Below the pieces are notes generated by a model. The model saw only the letters and a program-made list of their open reading frames with translations. It did not search any database and was not told the DNA's origin. From contig JAHRBC010000003.1 in the NCBI GenBank assembly GCA_022702545.1, positions 682,001 to 746,000 on the forward strand: a stretch of 64,000 nt of DNA, written 5' to 3'. How positions within the stretch are numbered: the stretch's first letter is position 1; each line of letters starts with the position of its first letter. Below, piece after piece: positions 22,266-33,685 of the stretch. The translations under genes were made by a program, and so were the position numbers. The stretch is from Phycomyces nitens. Lineage: Eukaryota; Mucoromycota; Mucoromycetes; Mucorales; Phycomycetaceae.

Positions 22266-24929
22266 ATGGACGAAGACGTGACTTATGAACAAAATGGAAC
22301 TGGCAAGAAGAGAGTCAGAGCCACACAAGCATGCGTCCTCTGCAGAAAGAAAAAGGTTCAATTAATTAGGCTGATCACCTTTGTCATTCTCATTCCTCTA
22401 TTGTTTTTGGCGTTTTTGTAAAGATCAAGTGCGATGGCACCAAACCAGAATGCCTCCATTGCCAGGCCGCAAATATGACCTGTGAATATACTGAAAGCAA
22501 AAAGAGAGGCCCTAGGAAAGGATATGTTCAAGTCCTAGAAGAACGGCTGCTGCAAATGGAGAGCAGATTGATGAGTGAGAAGCGTGAAAGCTCTAGGGAT
22601 CCAACCCTGTCACCGATTGCCACGGCTCAATCTTCAAGCGACATTTACGAAAAAGGTGGAGGAAACCGTCTTCCATTGCTCTTCTTCCGAGCCTAACTCC
22701 GAATTTCTCTTTTTTTTTTAAAAAATGTTTTTTTTTCTCTATGTAAGGCAATAGGCTGACCAAGCATAAGCTATCCTATTCAGATCAACAGGACCAGTTG
22801 CCGTCGCTCGACATTATCCTTCATTTGGTCGACCTATTCTTCAAGTACATCAACTCTGTTTTCCCTCTTATTCACAGAGGCACCCTGAGACAGGCAATCA
22901 TGAATGGAACTGTATCGAAACCTCTCTTGTGGAGTGTGTTGGCCATTGCTGCACGGTAAGTGGCAAAATTGACTCATTTGATGGTCTTTAATTGAATTGG
23001 TCCATAGGTTTTCAGACCATCCCAATGTCAAGACGGAACCCCCGTATCTGGCTGGAGAAAGGTTTGCAGTCAAGGCAGCCTCTCTAATCAATTCAGATCT
23101 ATTCGAACCTACTCTGGAGAACCTTCAATTCTGGGGAATCATGGCCTGTCTAGAATACGGCAGAGCGTCTGGGTCAAGGTAGGCTCAATATACCAATACT
23201 TTAATCTAATCACTCTTTTTTCTTTTTTCTTTTTTCTTTTTTTAAAAAAAGGTCTTGGATCTACGGAAGTCTTGCAATGAGGTAAAATAAACAATATTAT
23301 CTATTGATTGGTACTAATTGTGAAAAATCAGATTCTGCCAGGAACTCGGTCTGCACAAAGAAGACACTCTCAATGAACCAATTCTGGCCCCGGACGGCTC
23401 TGTTGATGCGGTTGCCATGGCATTGCGGAGACGTGTGTTTTGGAGCTGTCTTTGTATCGACAAGTAAGCTGTCTTTTTTTTTAGGCATCATACATCTAAC
23501 CTCACTCTAGATTCTCTAGTGCTGGAACCAATAACCCTCAGTGTTTCGAGAGAATGGACTGTGACGCAAAGGCACCAAATGCGGCCGAGTGTATGATCCT
23601 CCGTGACCCATGTTTCTATGCCTCTGTAGACAATAAGCCGGTAACAAACGATTCCCTGATGGATATCGCAAACCATCACATGCGAATGCAGCAAATCTTT
23701 GGTGATGTCAATAAATATATGAATCGTGCAAAGTCAGAGTCCGCGTCTATTGTCTGGCCCCCGATTGCCGAGTTTTCGATTCTTGACCGCAAACTGCGCG
23801 CCTGGAAAGACAACCTTCCCGACCGATTCCAGTACACACCCAACACCTTGAAATTCCACAAGAAGAACGCGAGTGTAAACTACATTAGTCTCTGGCTGTC
23901 ATCGCATGCAGTCTGGTGCTCTAGTATGATGGTCCTTCACCGGGGAAGTCTGGCCCATGCCGACATGAAGCCCAACGAAGTGCCCGAAGAGATCTATGCT
24001 GGAATTCAGGCAAGCATTAGTGCATGCAAAACCAGCGTGGACCAGGCCACAGGGATCTTTAGGGCAATGAAAGATTTGTGTGGCTACAATATTTTGCCCT
24101 ACATGGGCTACTCTGCCTATGTATTTGCAACCGTCCTCATGACATCTGCCTTCTCCAAAGGACCTGAAGCGTACAAGAAGAGTGGGGATGCGCTCCAGAT
24201 CTTGTATGACCTTATCGAGGCAAGTCATCAAGATACTTTATGTTGTGATACTAACCCATTCTATAGGGTCTGAAGCCCTATTGGCTCATGTGTGAGCGTT
24301 TGGCAAATATGACCAAGGATCTACTGGCAGCACACAGTCGGTTATACAAAGAGAGTCGACCAATGTTCCCCTACAATATCAAAGAGGAGGTGGTACCAAT
24401 GAACTATCGCCCTGCCCAGAACCAGGCAATGACCCAATCTCATACGCCTGGAATCAATATCTCCTTGACACCCTCAGACATCTCTCTCTCCTCTCTCTTG
24501 ACCTCCAATAGCCCCGTCACCTCTACCACTCAAGCATATTACAACAAGGACAATGCCTACTTTGGAACACCCGACTCTTCATCCGGGATGTCTATTCCAG
24601 TATCCCAACAACAGCAGACCCAGTCTTATCCGGTTCTTTCTGAACCATATCAAAACCCAAATCCCAATTGGGGCGGGGAAGTAGATTTCAATAGTTTAGA
24701 GTTCTTATACGACAGTGCATTGTTTGGGCAGATTATGTTTGATGCTTCCAAACCATCCGTTCCTTCTGGCTCGTCCTATGGCTACATGCCACCCATAAAC
24801 TCTGAATTTTCTACATCTGAAAGTAGTCCTCAGGGTACCCCAACAACCTTCGGAGATACGCAAGGCCAAACACGCACTTCTCTTCAACCATATTTGAATT
24901 CAGATAGGTCTTTGTGGAACTCATCTTAG
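22266..24929 (+). CDS. Zn2Cys6 fungal transcription factor with Fungal_trans-type domain
   Basis: Start ATG at 22266 (MDEDVTYEQNGTGKKRVRAT). The finger is split by an intron (22356-22423): CVLCRKKK joins IKCDGTKPECLHC, giving C-x2-C-x6-C-x6-C-x2-C-x6-C. A linker with YVQVLEERLLQMESRL is a likely coiled-coil dimer helix. The middle homology region follows over several exons: LVDLFFKYINSVFPLIHRGT, LLWSVLAIAAR, ENLQFWGIMACLEYGRASGS, RFCQELGLHKEDTL, ALRRRVFWSCLCIDK. The C-terminal 200 residues are Ser/Thr/Gln/Pro-rich (activation type). The last intron (24220-24266) begins GC rather than GT: donor GCAAGT, branch-like CTAAC, TATAG end. Target genes unknown. The frame also runs upstream to an ATG at 22182, which adds a hydrophobic stretch and is unlikely. 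Confidence 0.9.
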
Positions 24930-25893
24930 AAATCTAAAAAGAAAAAGGTTCTTTTGAACAAATTCTTTCATTTACTCATTATTATTACTATTATTACTTT
25001 CTTGTAATAGTATCTATTCAATTGTAACAAAACCAGCATTCCCAGTCAAATGAAAAGAAAAATTATAAAAAAAATAAAATTGATATTTTACAAGAACCAT
25101 GAAATATGATGATAATCTAATAACTATCAAAAAAGAAGAAGAAAAAACTAGCACGTAAACCATTGTGTATTAGTTGTGGATATAAAACACACTGGCCGTG
25201 TCACATATGCTTGACACTCAGCTTCTTTGGAGAAAAGCCTAGGATGGTCGTCTCTTTCATTTAATCGTTTACCCGATTTATATATTCCCTAGTTACCAGT
25301 CTAGTTTTGTCAGAATATTAAAAAAAATACATTCTCTAGATTTCTATTGTGTTCCTCAAACAGGCTAATATTTAATATACTGAGAGTAATATCCACCCAG
25401 GCAAATCCTAAAATATTATATTAATAGATTATTATTATTGTTATTTTGAGAACATTGTGTCTTGAGAACCAATAGTTTCTTTAATTAATTAATGGAAGAA
25501 GAAAAAAACAGACTTTATGTAAATCAAATTTGTGCAAGAAGAAATTGTCATGGAAACATTATGCCGATCTATTCATTTGCCTTTTATAGATTTGCTTTCC
25601 AAATTTTTGGTTTTTATTCTTGTTGAACTAGCTCCATCTGTAAATCCATTGCATGCTGTACCTTGGCATTACTTTATTTGGTCTTGTAAACTAGTGTCTA
25701 GATACCATTTTCTGATTGTCAATCTTGCAAACGATTATGCTAATTGGACTCATCAAAAAGCATTATAGATATACTGTATAGTAATTTTTTTAAATAATAA
25801 TAATAATAATAACATTAAATAATAACAATAATAATGATAACAATAAGGATAATGATAATAGTAATAGTTTTAAAAAAAACAATGCTAGTGCAA
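24930..25893. other. 3' intergenic region between convergent genes
   Basis: AT-rich, with ATT and AAT tracts near 24980 and 25795-25870. A 78-codon plus frame (25532-25768) rich in Leu/His/Trp is unexplained but not recognisable. Confidence 0.5.
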
Positions 25894-28800
25894 CTATAGG
25901 CGAGAATTGGCCAGGGTATTTTCATGAAGAGTAGAAGGTGAATCAGAGTCACCTTCATCGTCATTATCATCACCATCAGACCCTTCGCTACTCGTGTCTG
26001 AACTTCTGATGTCTCTGATACGATCAAGGGCATCCAATACAACAGATCCTTGACGCGCAATCCTGTGAGGATGACCTCCCTCCTCAACTTCTATATTCTC
26101 ACGTCTGTTCTCGAAATCACGGCGGGCATAGAAAGTACCAGCAGGTCCATCCATAGGTGACTGAAGAGGATGAAGCAAAGATTGGTGCCTGACCAGGGGT
26201 TGAGGAACCATTCCGGGATGCGAGACTCCATCGATTTCAGGAGGTGTCTGAATCGAGCCTTCTTCTTCTGCATAAAGTGTCTTTGCGGCATCTGTGATGG
26301 CAAACGGAAGAGGAATTTCTTTAATAGCACAATAGGCTCCACAATTGTTTAGGTGCTGCAATACAAGAATATTTAAAATTCAGGGTTAAGTACTCTTGCT
26401 TGCTCTGCAGGAAAATGCAATACCTCATTCTCAAGACGAAAGAAATTCCACTGCAGGCGACGAAGAGCTTCAACTAATGCAAGAATGAATCCAAGTAATT
26501 GAGGATGAACTGCAAGATTTGCCAAGTTTAAAGTCCATGCAAATCTTAGCAAAACGTTAATGGGAACGGCTACATAATAAGTCTTTGCACAAGACAGTTA
26601 GCTTCTTCCAAGTCAAAATGGTCTGCTAGTTACCCATTTGTAAAACACGAGCTCATTGCGCAATAAGTAATGGCGGCTGTTTGGTCTCAAGAGACCCCAA
26701 TCCATCTTGATGTCCCAGATTGAAGTGTAGGCTGAATTTATCGAACAGGCCACAATCCACAGGACCTTTAGCCAAATGAATGCTGTCAAACAAAATAAAT
26801 AAGCAAGCCCAAACATGGTTATAAACTTACGATATATGCGTCTGATGCCTGTTGTCATTGCTGCTGCGATACTGGTAATGTACTTGCACCCATTCTGGAG
26901 ATGCACGAATTCATTAGAGTCCTTGTAACGTCGGATACACTGCAGCAGGCGCCACCAGGCTGGAACGGAGGCAAGGACTGGTGTTGACCACATCTGCATA
27001 ACAGAGCAGTGTGCGTCTAGTAAACAGTATCAAGAAAGTGTAAATAAAGCCCCCTTGTTTTTGTAAATCATCACAACCTACCCAAGTCTTCCCAATGCCA
27101 ACTGTAGGCACAAAAGAAGTACGCAAGTGTCCAGAATGAGTAGGCCAAACTGTTGAGCTCATCTGCAATAAAAAAGTCTCGAAACTCAACAGAATAACAG
27201 TAGCTCATAAAAATACGTGCCTAGAATAATCATTAGATATAATGGTAAATATTATATATATAAATATATAAATCTTACCAGCGTAATTCCTAGCCATTTT
27301 CTGGCAGAGTAATATAGGATCTTAAAGGGACACAGGGATATGGCCATCAATATGATGAAAAGGATCATTGGGCACAGATCAGATGGAATAGTTGGCGCAA
27401 GACTCTCTGAAAAGTCAATGTACATTATGACTGACATAAGAAAGATCATCAGGGAAGGTAACTAGAATAAGTTGTAAGTCTGATTGTCCATAATACTTTC
27501 TGGAATATCTTACTTCTGCAAACTGGTCATGGCTAAGGTTTGTTCGAGGATTCAATTCAAAGATAAACTTGTAATTGATACGGGATTTGTTCCATACAAA
27601 TGTATTGACAGCAAACCCAAGACAAAATAAGATGGGAAGCGAGAAACAGGCGTATATCTGGAGATTAAAGATGATGCTTGGTTCAACTTGGTACTTTAGT
27701 TTCTCGGCCGCTATATACAATAAACGGCGTTAATGACATAAAAAAAAACAATAGGCTAGAGTACCTAACGAGAACACCTGGTAGAACATTGCGACAGCTG
27801 CACCAAGGAATAAGCCGATTCTAAGAGTAGTTCCCGTGTAACTCTATAAAACATAAAGGTCATTCAACAAGTACTATCTTTTTTTTATTCCTTTAGCTTA
27901 CTTCTTGCTTCTCAGGTACACGAAGCTTAGCCATGGCACGTCTTCGGTGTCCATTTGCAAACTCTTTCACAAACAGATCCTAAAGTGTCCAATGTGTGAT
28001 TTTTAAATAATAATAAGAATTATAATAAGAATACGTATACTTGTCTGGTTAGATCGTATGCTCTCAAGTGATGAATCTTGTGTGTGTATTACCTCTGTGG
28101 TGCGTATGGCTTCATCTAATTCGTTGGATGTCACCCAGTAAGAGCGCCTTACTTTTCTCATGTAAGGAGTGCTGGCTATCCAACCAGCAGTCTAGTATCA
28201 AGGTTATTGTTAATAAAGATGTATACGATGGTCTCAATGTCCATGTATTGTAAACTAACTCACCTTGTCAAACTTTTTCAAAATCTTTCGGAAGCCAGTT
28301 TGGTTGAGACTCTGAAAGAGGTACAGTTACGAAGATTTTTGTTATTCAGTAAGTTTGTGTGCTACAAGTGAACAGCCTTGAACAACATCATATCTTACCT
28401 TGTAAGACCGTAGGAGCTCCATACTCCGATAAAATTCAGTAAAGGCCTTTTTCAATCTGCTTCTGGCAACCTGGTGATGTGTGTTTTGCATCAGCCCAAA
28501 GGCTTTACGACGCCAGACATGGCTTTTTTTTTTAAAAAAAATAATAATGATTGCTTACATTGTAACTCATATGGTTGTCATACTTTACTGGCAAATGAAA
28601 GCCATCAGGGTTAGCAACGCCTTGATTGTGTCTCATTATCCAATGTAATGGGTTAAATGTTCCGTTTTCATGGTAACGAGCATCAGCCAGCTGTTATTGA
28701 ATAAAAAAAATTGGGTTATTGGTAAAGTAGAATATAAAGCTTTACTGATGTACCTCTGTCTCGGAAAGTTGTACGCCGAATTCTGATATCAGTCGTATCT

Positions 28801-29583
28801 GTATCTTCAAGGCTTTAAGTTTTGCTATGGCCTCGGACTCCTTTTCTGTAAAAAATGAAGAATGGCTGAGAAAATCTTGTTTTTTTTTATATTTTAAAAA
28901 TATTTGTCAAAGCCATAAAATCTTGTTTGTACCCTTGTAAAACTGGGAGATCTTTTCGAATTCATGATCCAATGCCTTGAAGAAAGCGTATTCGGGCTCA
29001 TTTGCCCGAAGGTGCACCTCCTCGATGGTTGCAGGCACACTTATGTGTAAGGACCCTATAAATGTCAAAAAGATGTTAGATCTAATATGCAAAAAAGGAA
29101 GGACACGTGTGGTCGAGTGTCTATAGTTACCTGGATACGATGTGGTCCGGGTCAAATCTGCGTCCTCCCGCATAAATCGGGTGGATAATCTGCGAAACAG
29201 TGAACCCGAAACGGTTGACTGGCGCCGATGGAGGCTTGATCCAGTATCAGGAGGCATGGTTGCTGAGTGCAATCTTGAACGTCCATAAAGTCCTGGAAGG
29301 TCTGGCTTGGCAGATTTTTGAAGATCAGGATCCACATGCTGGATCTGATGGTCGACTTCGCTTTCTGGATCATTGGGGACGTAGTTTCCATCGAAAAAGG
29401 TCGATTGAGACTGGCCGGTAAGTTTTTTTGCCTATAGAAACTTCAGCCTTGCTGTGTAAATTTGAAAGATTGTGATGATACCTTTGCTATGTTCTTTAGT
29501 TTTTTCTTTAGACCGCTATAGTCAATGTATGCTCTTTTCCATTCTGGAACACTTTCTGCCTCGAGTTCCTTTGCAAATTTCAT
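25894..29583 (-). CDS. SPX-EXS domain protein (SYG1/XPR1/PHO1-type phosphate exporter or sensor)
   Basis: Multi-exon gene (about 13 exons), start at 29583. The SPX domain opens with MKFAKELEAESVPEWKRAYI and DYSGLKKKLKNIAK and ends with the inositol-pyrophosphate-binding SLNQTGFRKILKKFDK. A loop of about 100 residues with basic/Ser sequence (RRQSTVSGSLFRRLSTRF) sits inside it. Several membrane spans follow (TTLRIGLFLGAAVAMFYQVF; IFNLQIYACFSLPILFCLGF). The EXS domain has PAWWRLLQCIRRYKDSNEF, LQNGCKYITSIAAAMTTGI and WDIKMDWGLL. The C-terminal 150 residues are acidic and cytoplasmic (EGSDGDDNDDEGDSDSP). Family members export phosphate (XPR1, PHO1) or act in signalling (yeast Syg1). The next gene upstream on the same strand is a PHO80/PCL-type cyclin. 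Confidence 0.92.
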
Positions 29584-30562
29584 GACTCTTGGAATAAATT
29601 ATCAGAATCGAGGTCTGTAGAATCGTGTGTTTTGTACGGTATTCTTTTCGGGAAAGAGAAGTGTGAAAGAAAGGATCGGTCAAAAAGAGGAACCGGCTTA
29701 TTTTATAGGTGAGAAATGTTGGAATCTCGACGTGTTTCTGTCACGTATATTCCCTTTACACTTGTACCGCCATCACCACCTTGATGCCCTTATTTTTCAA
29801 ATGAGATCAGTGTCCCTCCCACGTCATTCTATACCTCATGTCCCCAACTATTACCTTTTTGCAAAAGACCTTTGGTTAAATAGGCATAGTTGTAGTTTAT
29901 TTCATTGCACACATGAATGTATTTTTAATATATATATATATATGTAGCCATGACAACCATTATTTTCTGTTTCCATGGCAACATGTTGATGATATTAATA
30001 TTACTGTGCATCAAGTATAATACCAAGAGTAATAATATAACTTATACACACATACATATATATATATTATATATATTTGTGCACTTTTTATTAAAATTTA
30101 TTGGATTTGTTAATATAGCCAATAGAAAACAATGGTTCCTTTATACCGGTTAAAAATTTAATTAAAATGCATAGAATAGGCAACTGTAAAGACCTGTTGC
30201 AAGGAAATGTGCCTTGTTGTCTTGCTGATGCTGTCACACAGCACTGTGCCGATCAGTTGCAAGTTCCTTTTTGTTCTAGAGATCACAAGAGTCTATACCA
30301 GAAAGGATGACGTGAGAGGACAAAAGGTAAATTAATAAAAATCCATTTAAATTTATTTTAAAGAAATTTGGTCTCTTGGAACATTGTTTCCAAACAAGAT
30401 TCTCGAGGACATTACATTTATGGTCCGAGTCTGCAGATTTGGAAAATATTTGTTTAGATTGACTAGCTAACTATTAAAGAATGCTGATATACAGGGTATT
30501 ATGATGGATTATATAGTAGAGAAATATAAACAGGAGAATAAAAGTAATGGTACAAAATGACT
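29584..30562. other. Intergenic region between the SPX-EXS gene and the cyclin gene
   Basis: Promoter of the SPX-EXS gene, with X-box-like palindromes at 29944-29982 and an (AT)n run near 30055-30080. The region also carries TGACGTG on the minus strand near 29817 and two TTGCAAG repeats near 30195 and 30258. Confidence 0.5.
29944..29982. promoter_or_regulatory. Pair of RFX-type X-box-like palindromes
   Basis: GTAGCCATGACAAC (29944-29957) and GTTTCCATGGCAAC (29969-29982), 25 bp apart. The second differs at one base from the symmetric RFX/Crt1 site GTTGCCATGGCAAC, the first at two. The pair lies about 360 bp upstream of the SPX-EXS start. Confidence 0.5.
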
Positions 30563-31239
30563 TTAGCAGAATAAGGAGGGAGAAGGCAGAATAAGAGAGA
30601 TGTCAAAGTTGAGATTCCGTAAAAAGGTAGCCATCTCATCAGGATGAATGTGAAGATCCCAATGGAGGAAGCAAAGGAAGCCAATTTCCATACGGGTGAT
30701 CTCCTTAATAGACCAGACATCACCTGCGGCACGAACCACCTGACGTGTAGACAGACAGTGATCGTCGCTATATTTACTGGCTACCAACAAGCTGGCCACA
30801 AATATACGGTGAGCAGCTTCGGGTTCTGCCTTGTAACCTTTATAACCAATAATTTCCCAATTAGATTGATGAATTTGAAACAGGATAGCCCAAAACCCTA
30901 TTTTCTCTTTTTCTCTTTCTCTTACCTGGAGGCAGACCATTACGAAACCGCTGGACGTACATAAGGGCCATTACAAGGTGGACTGGCAAGATGTTGCATT
31001 TCTCGGTTATCAGTTGAATAAATGGTACGAGGTCTGGAAGGTGACTGGTTCTCCGTTGAATTGTCTGGCTATCTGATATTGGTGTAGTTGGAGGAATGGC
31101 AGCTGGATAGAGAATTGCATCGAAAGAAGAAGAAGCAAAGTCTGGGATCTATTAGTCTTTTTCCAATTAACTATCAATCTTTACCTATAAATCCGGGTGG
31201 GATGGGCAATCTGGCTGGTGGAACAGGTGCATGAAGCAT
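30563..31239 (-). CDS. PHO80/PCL-type cyclin
   Basis: Three exons, start at 31239 (MLHAPVPPARLPIPPGFI). Intron 1 must end at the CCCAG just before ACTTTGC to keep frame: FID then FASSSFDAILYPAAIPPTTP. The cyclin box follows: LPDLVPFIQLITEKCNILPV, HLVMALMYVQRF, AAHRIFVASLLVASKYSDDH, CLSTRQVVRAAGDVWSIKEI, and MEIGFLCFLHWDLHIHPDEM. About 190 residues, close to the minimal PCL/PHO80 size. Such cyclins partner Pho85-type kinases in phosphate, glycogen and cell-cycle control. The neighbour on the same strand is an SPX-EXS protein, which fits a phosphate theme, but subgroup assignment (PHO80 or PCL1/2) is not decided here. Confidence 0.87.
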
Positions 31240-32949
31240 AGATAGGGTGCTTGAAAAGGGTGGATTGAGGGAAAAAGAAAAGAAAGAGAAGAAAAAGGGT
31301 GGTGATGTTGGCCAACTGAGCTTTTATAGCCCAAATAATAATCCAGGTCAGCCGGATCGTTTAGCCATATTGCAGTGATTGTTTACTATACTTTTATCAT
31401 CTGCTTGGCACCCAAAACATAACAAATCACATGCCGCTCTCTTTCTCTCTATCTCTTTCTCTTGTCTTTTATTCTTTCTCTTTATCTCCATGTCTTTTTC
31501 CCGCCATCGGGAATTGAGACAGGGGCGGTGATGGTACCTCTTGATATTTATGGCAATTATTTACAATAATAAATTTTTATTGGTGAATAAATAACATAGG
31601 CGATTAAATATTGATCTCAGATCCGTTATAGATCTACAAGGCACACTTGCTACTTATTTTTCAGCATTTTTTTGTAGTACAAGGGCATGAAACAATAACA
31701 ATAATAATAGAAATTTATTTATAAAAGAGCAATACAAACATGATCCAACTATTCTTCTAGTATGGGAAATTCAGAGACTACAATTTCATAATTTCAAGTC
31801 GAGTCTTTGAATAATATTATAGCTCTAGCTGTTAAATTAGCCTGGAAAGATTAATAGCTTTACTGACTAGGCCGCTGGTAGACCCTTTGTATAAAAAGCA
31901 GGGTTTGAGCCACCTTTCGCCCAAGAATGCAGTCTGATGTAATGGAGTATATTCAAAGTGTTGATGTTCTTAATTTTATTTTATCAGATGAATTTCTTTA
32001 CTTCTTGTCTTTCCTTCCATAAAAAGCAACCTTTTGAGCAAAGAATTCTATTCTCATTCACATATTTCAAGTTGAGCTTTAATGTGCACCTTGGGTAGAT
32101 TACTCTGGCCACGTTTAGATAAACTATGGACTATGATGTCATCATTGTTTAAAAATATATATATAAAAAAAATTAATATCTACAAAGAAGCCTGTTATGA
32201 TTATTAATTTATAAATATTTATATTAATAAAGTAGTAATGATATCAGTAATAGTCAACCTTTTCATGCGCGCACGAGCATATACGCACGTTTTCATTTGA
32301 CAACCCAATTCACTCTAGATTTATTTACAGGAATGTGTGTTGCACAAATCAATAATATTATGTTTTAATCACTATGATCAATTAAGAGAGAAGTAAAATA
32401 TTAACCCATAACTCAGAATGCTGATTGTATGAGATGTATTAATCGTCTTTTATCTGTTACATACAAGACCAAGTCTATTCTATGAAATATAACGATTTTA
32501 TTTATAAATATTTTTCATTATCAATTCCTAGATTTTATTTTTATGAATGTTACAATACAAGCTGTGTCCTCTAATCTATTTAGGTTATATCTTTTTCCTG
32601 GCCGATTGCGATACTATTCTGTTTAAATTCATTTCAAAACAATATTGTGTTTACGGTGCTTCAAAGCTTCAGAGCTACTAAAAAGCTTGGGTGCACAATC
32701 TGGTTATTTTTTAAAAGAAAAGAGCGAATTAAAAATGTATACAAAGAGTGCTTGTTGCACTAAATAGTTAGTATAGTATCTGATTTATTACCATAAAAAG
32801 TACTTTGATAAAGACTATAGTGTTTATCAGCATGGTAATTCTTAACCATAATGACTATCTTGTATAATGGTTACCAGGACAGACTCTATAGATACCATAT
32901 GGACTGAATGGCTGGTTGGTAATACAGGACAACCTTTTTCTTTTATCAG
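31240..32949. other. Intergenic region, AT-rich
   Basis: Upstream of the cyclin: CT-rich tract 31435-31500. A TATA-like TATAAAAAGC at about 31890 precedes a 31-codon frame starting at 31928, which is too short to call. A minus-strand stretch near 32050-32140 is open for about 29 codons but then meets stops. No gene called. Confidence 0.45.
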
Positions 32950-33441
32950 TTAAACTTTCTTTTGACCACCTTTACCATACACTTGAGAAAGCTGATCTTG
33001 ACACCCGAGATCCCAGAGGTCATGTCTTTTCTCTCTCTTGAGGATAAGCTCATATAGCTTGTTGGTGAAACGTCTAGTGAACTAAAAGTTGTCCAGAAAA
33101 CTTGAATATAATGTATATTCAGTCTTGTATATGGCTCTTCTTTGTTATTCTACAATGGCCAATAGATATAAATAATCTATTCAGTTTAAACAAGATTGAA
33201 TTGGTTGCAAAAGGTCCCAAGCTATGCTTGCCAAATGAGGGTCCGTGAGAAAAGAGAAAAAGGGTAGTTTCATCAGGAGATATAGGGAATAGATGGAGAG
33301 GGTTACCTTGTGTTTCATATAAATACCCTTTCTGTTAAAATTCATTGGGTGTCTTCCAATTGCCACTCCATGGCACTTTGCATTCCACAAAGCAAATGTG
33401 CCACCAATAAAGTCGAAATTGATAATTACTTGATTTGAAAG
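32950..33441 (-). pseudogene. Unassigned two-exon coding fragment, 5' end missing
   Basis: Two exons in one phase: 33307-33441 (45 codons, after a TTGTAG acceptor) and 32950-33081 (43 codons and stop, after a TTTTAG acceptor), with a GTAACC donor between. The peptide contains QVIINFDFIGGTFALWNAKC, GVAIGRHPMNFNRKGIYMKH, and then TRRFTNKLYELILKREKRHD, LWDLGCQDQLSQVYGKGG. The composition is clearly protein-like (Trp, Cys, His, Gly in a compact order) and not AT-driven. No start or earlier exon can be placed before the divergent TruD gene at 33686, so it may be a truncated gene or relic. I do not recognise the family. Confidence 0.5.
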
Positions 33442-33685
33442 CTACAAGGACAAACAAACGCAAGAATGTTTAATTGGCGTATTCGTATTGGTCCACATAT
33501 CGCAACTATCCTTTTTTGCGTGAGATCTACTATAAAATCAATAATTTCTCTGCATTTTTATTTTGGTTTCAATTTAGGCTTAGCCAATCGGTATCGTTTC
33601 TTTCCAAGCCAGAAAATAATAATAAAAAAAATTGACTGCTTAATCAAAATCAAGGCAAGGAAAAATCTATCCTTTTCTGACAACA

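Noticed and set aside
28659..28672. X-box-like GTTTTCATGGTAAC
   Set aside because: Lies inside a coding exon of the SPX-EXS gene (encodes RYHENG), so it is explained by the protein.
31880..31945. tRNA-like B-box stretch (GGGTTTGAGCC)
   Set aside because: No acceptor stem, no A box and no anticodon arm. No tRNA gene was found anywhere in the window.
31928..32023. 31-codon frame after a TATA-like element
   Set aside because: Too short; open frames of 30 codons are frequent at this base composition.
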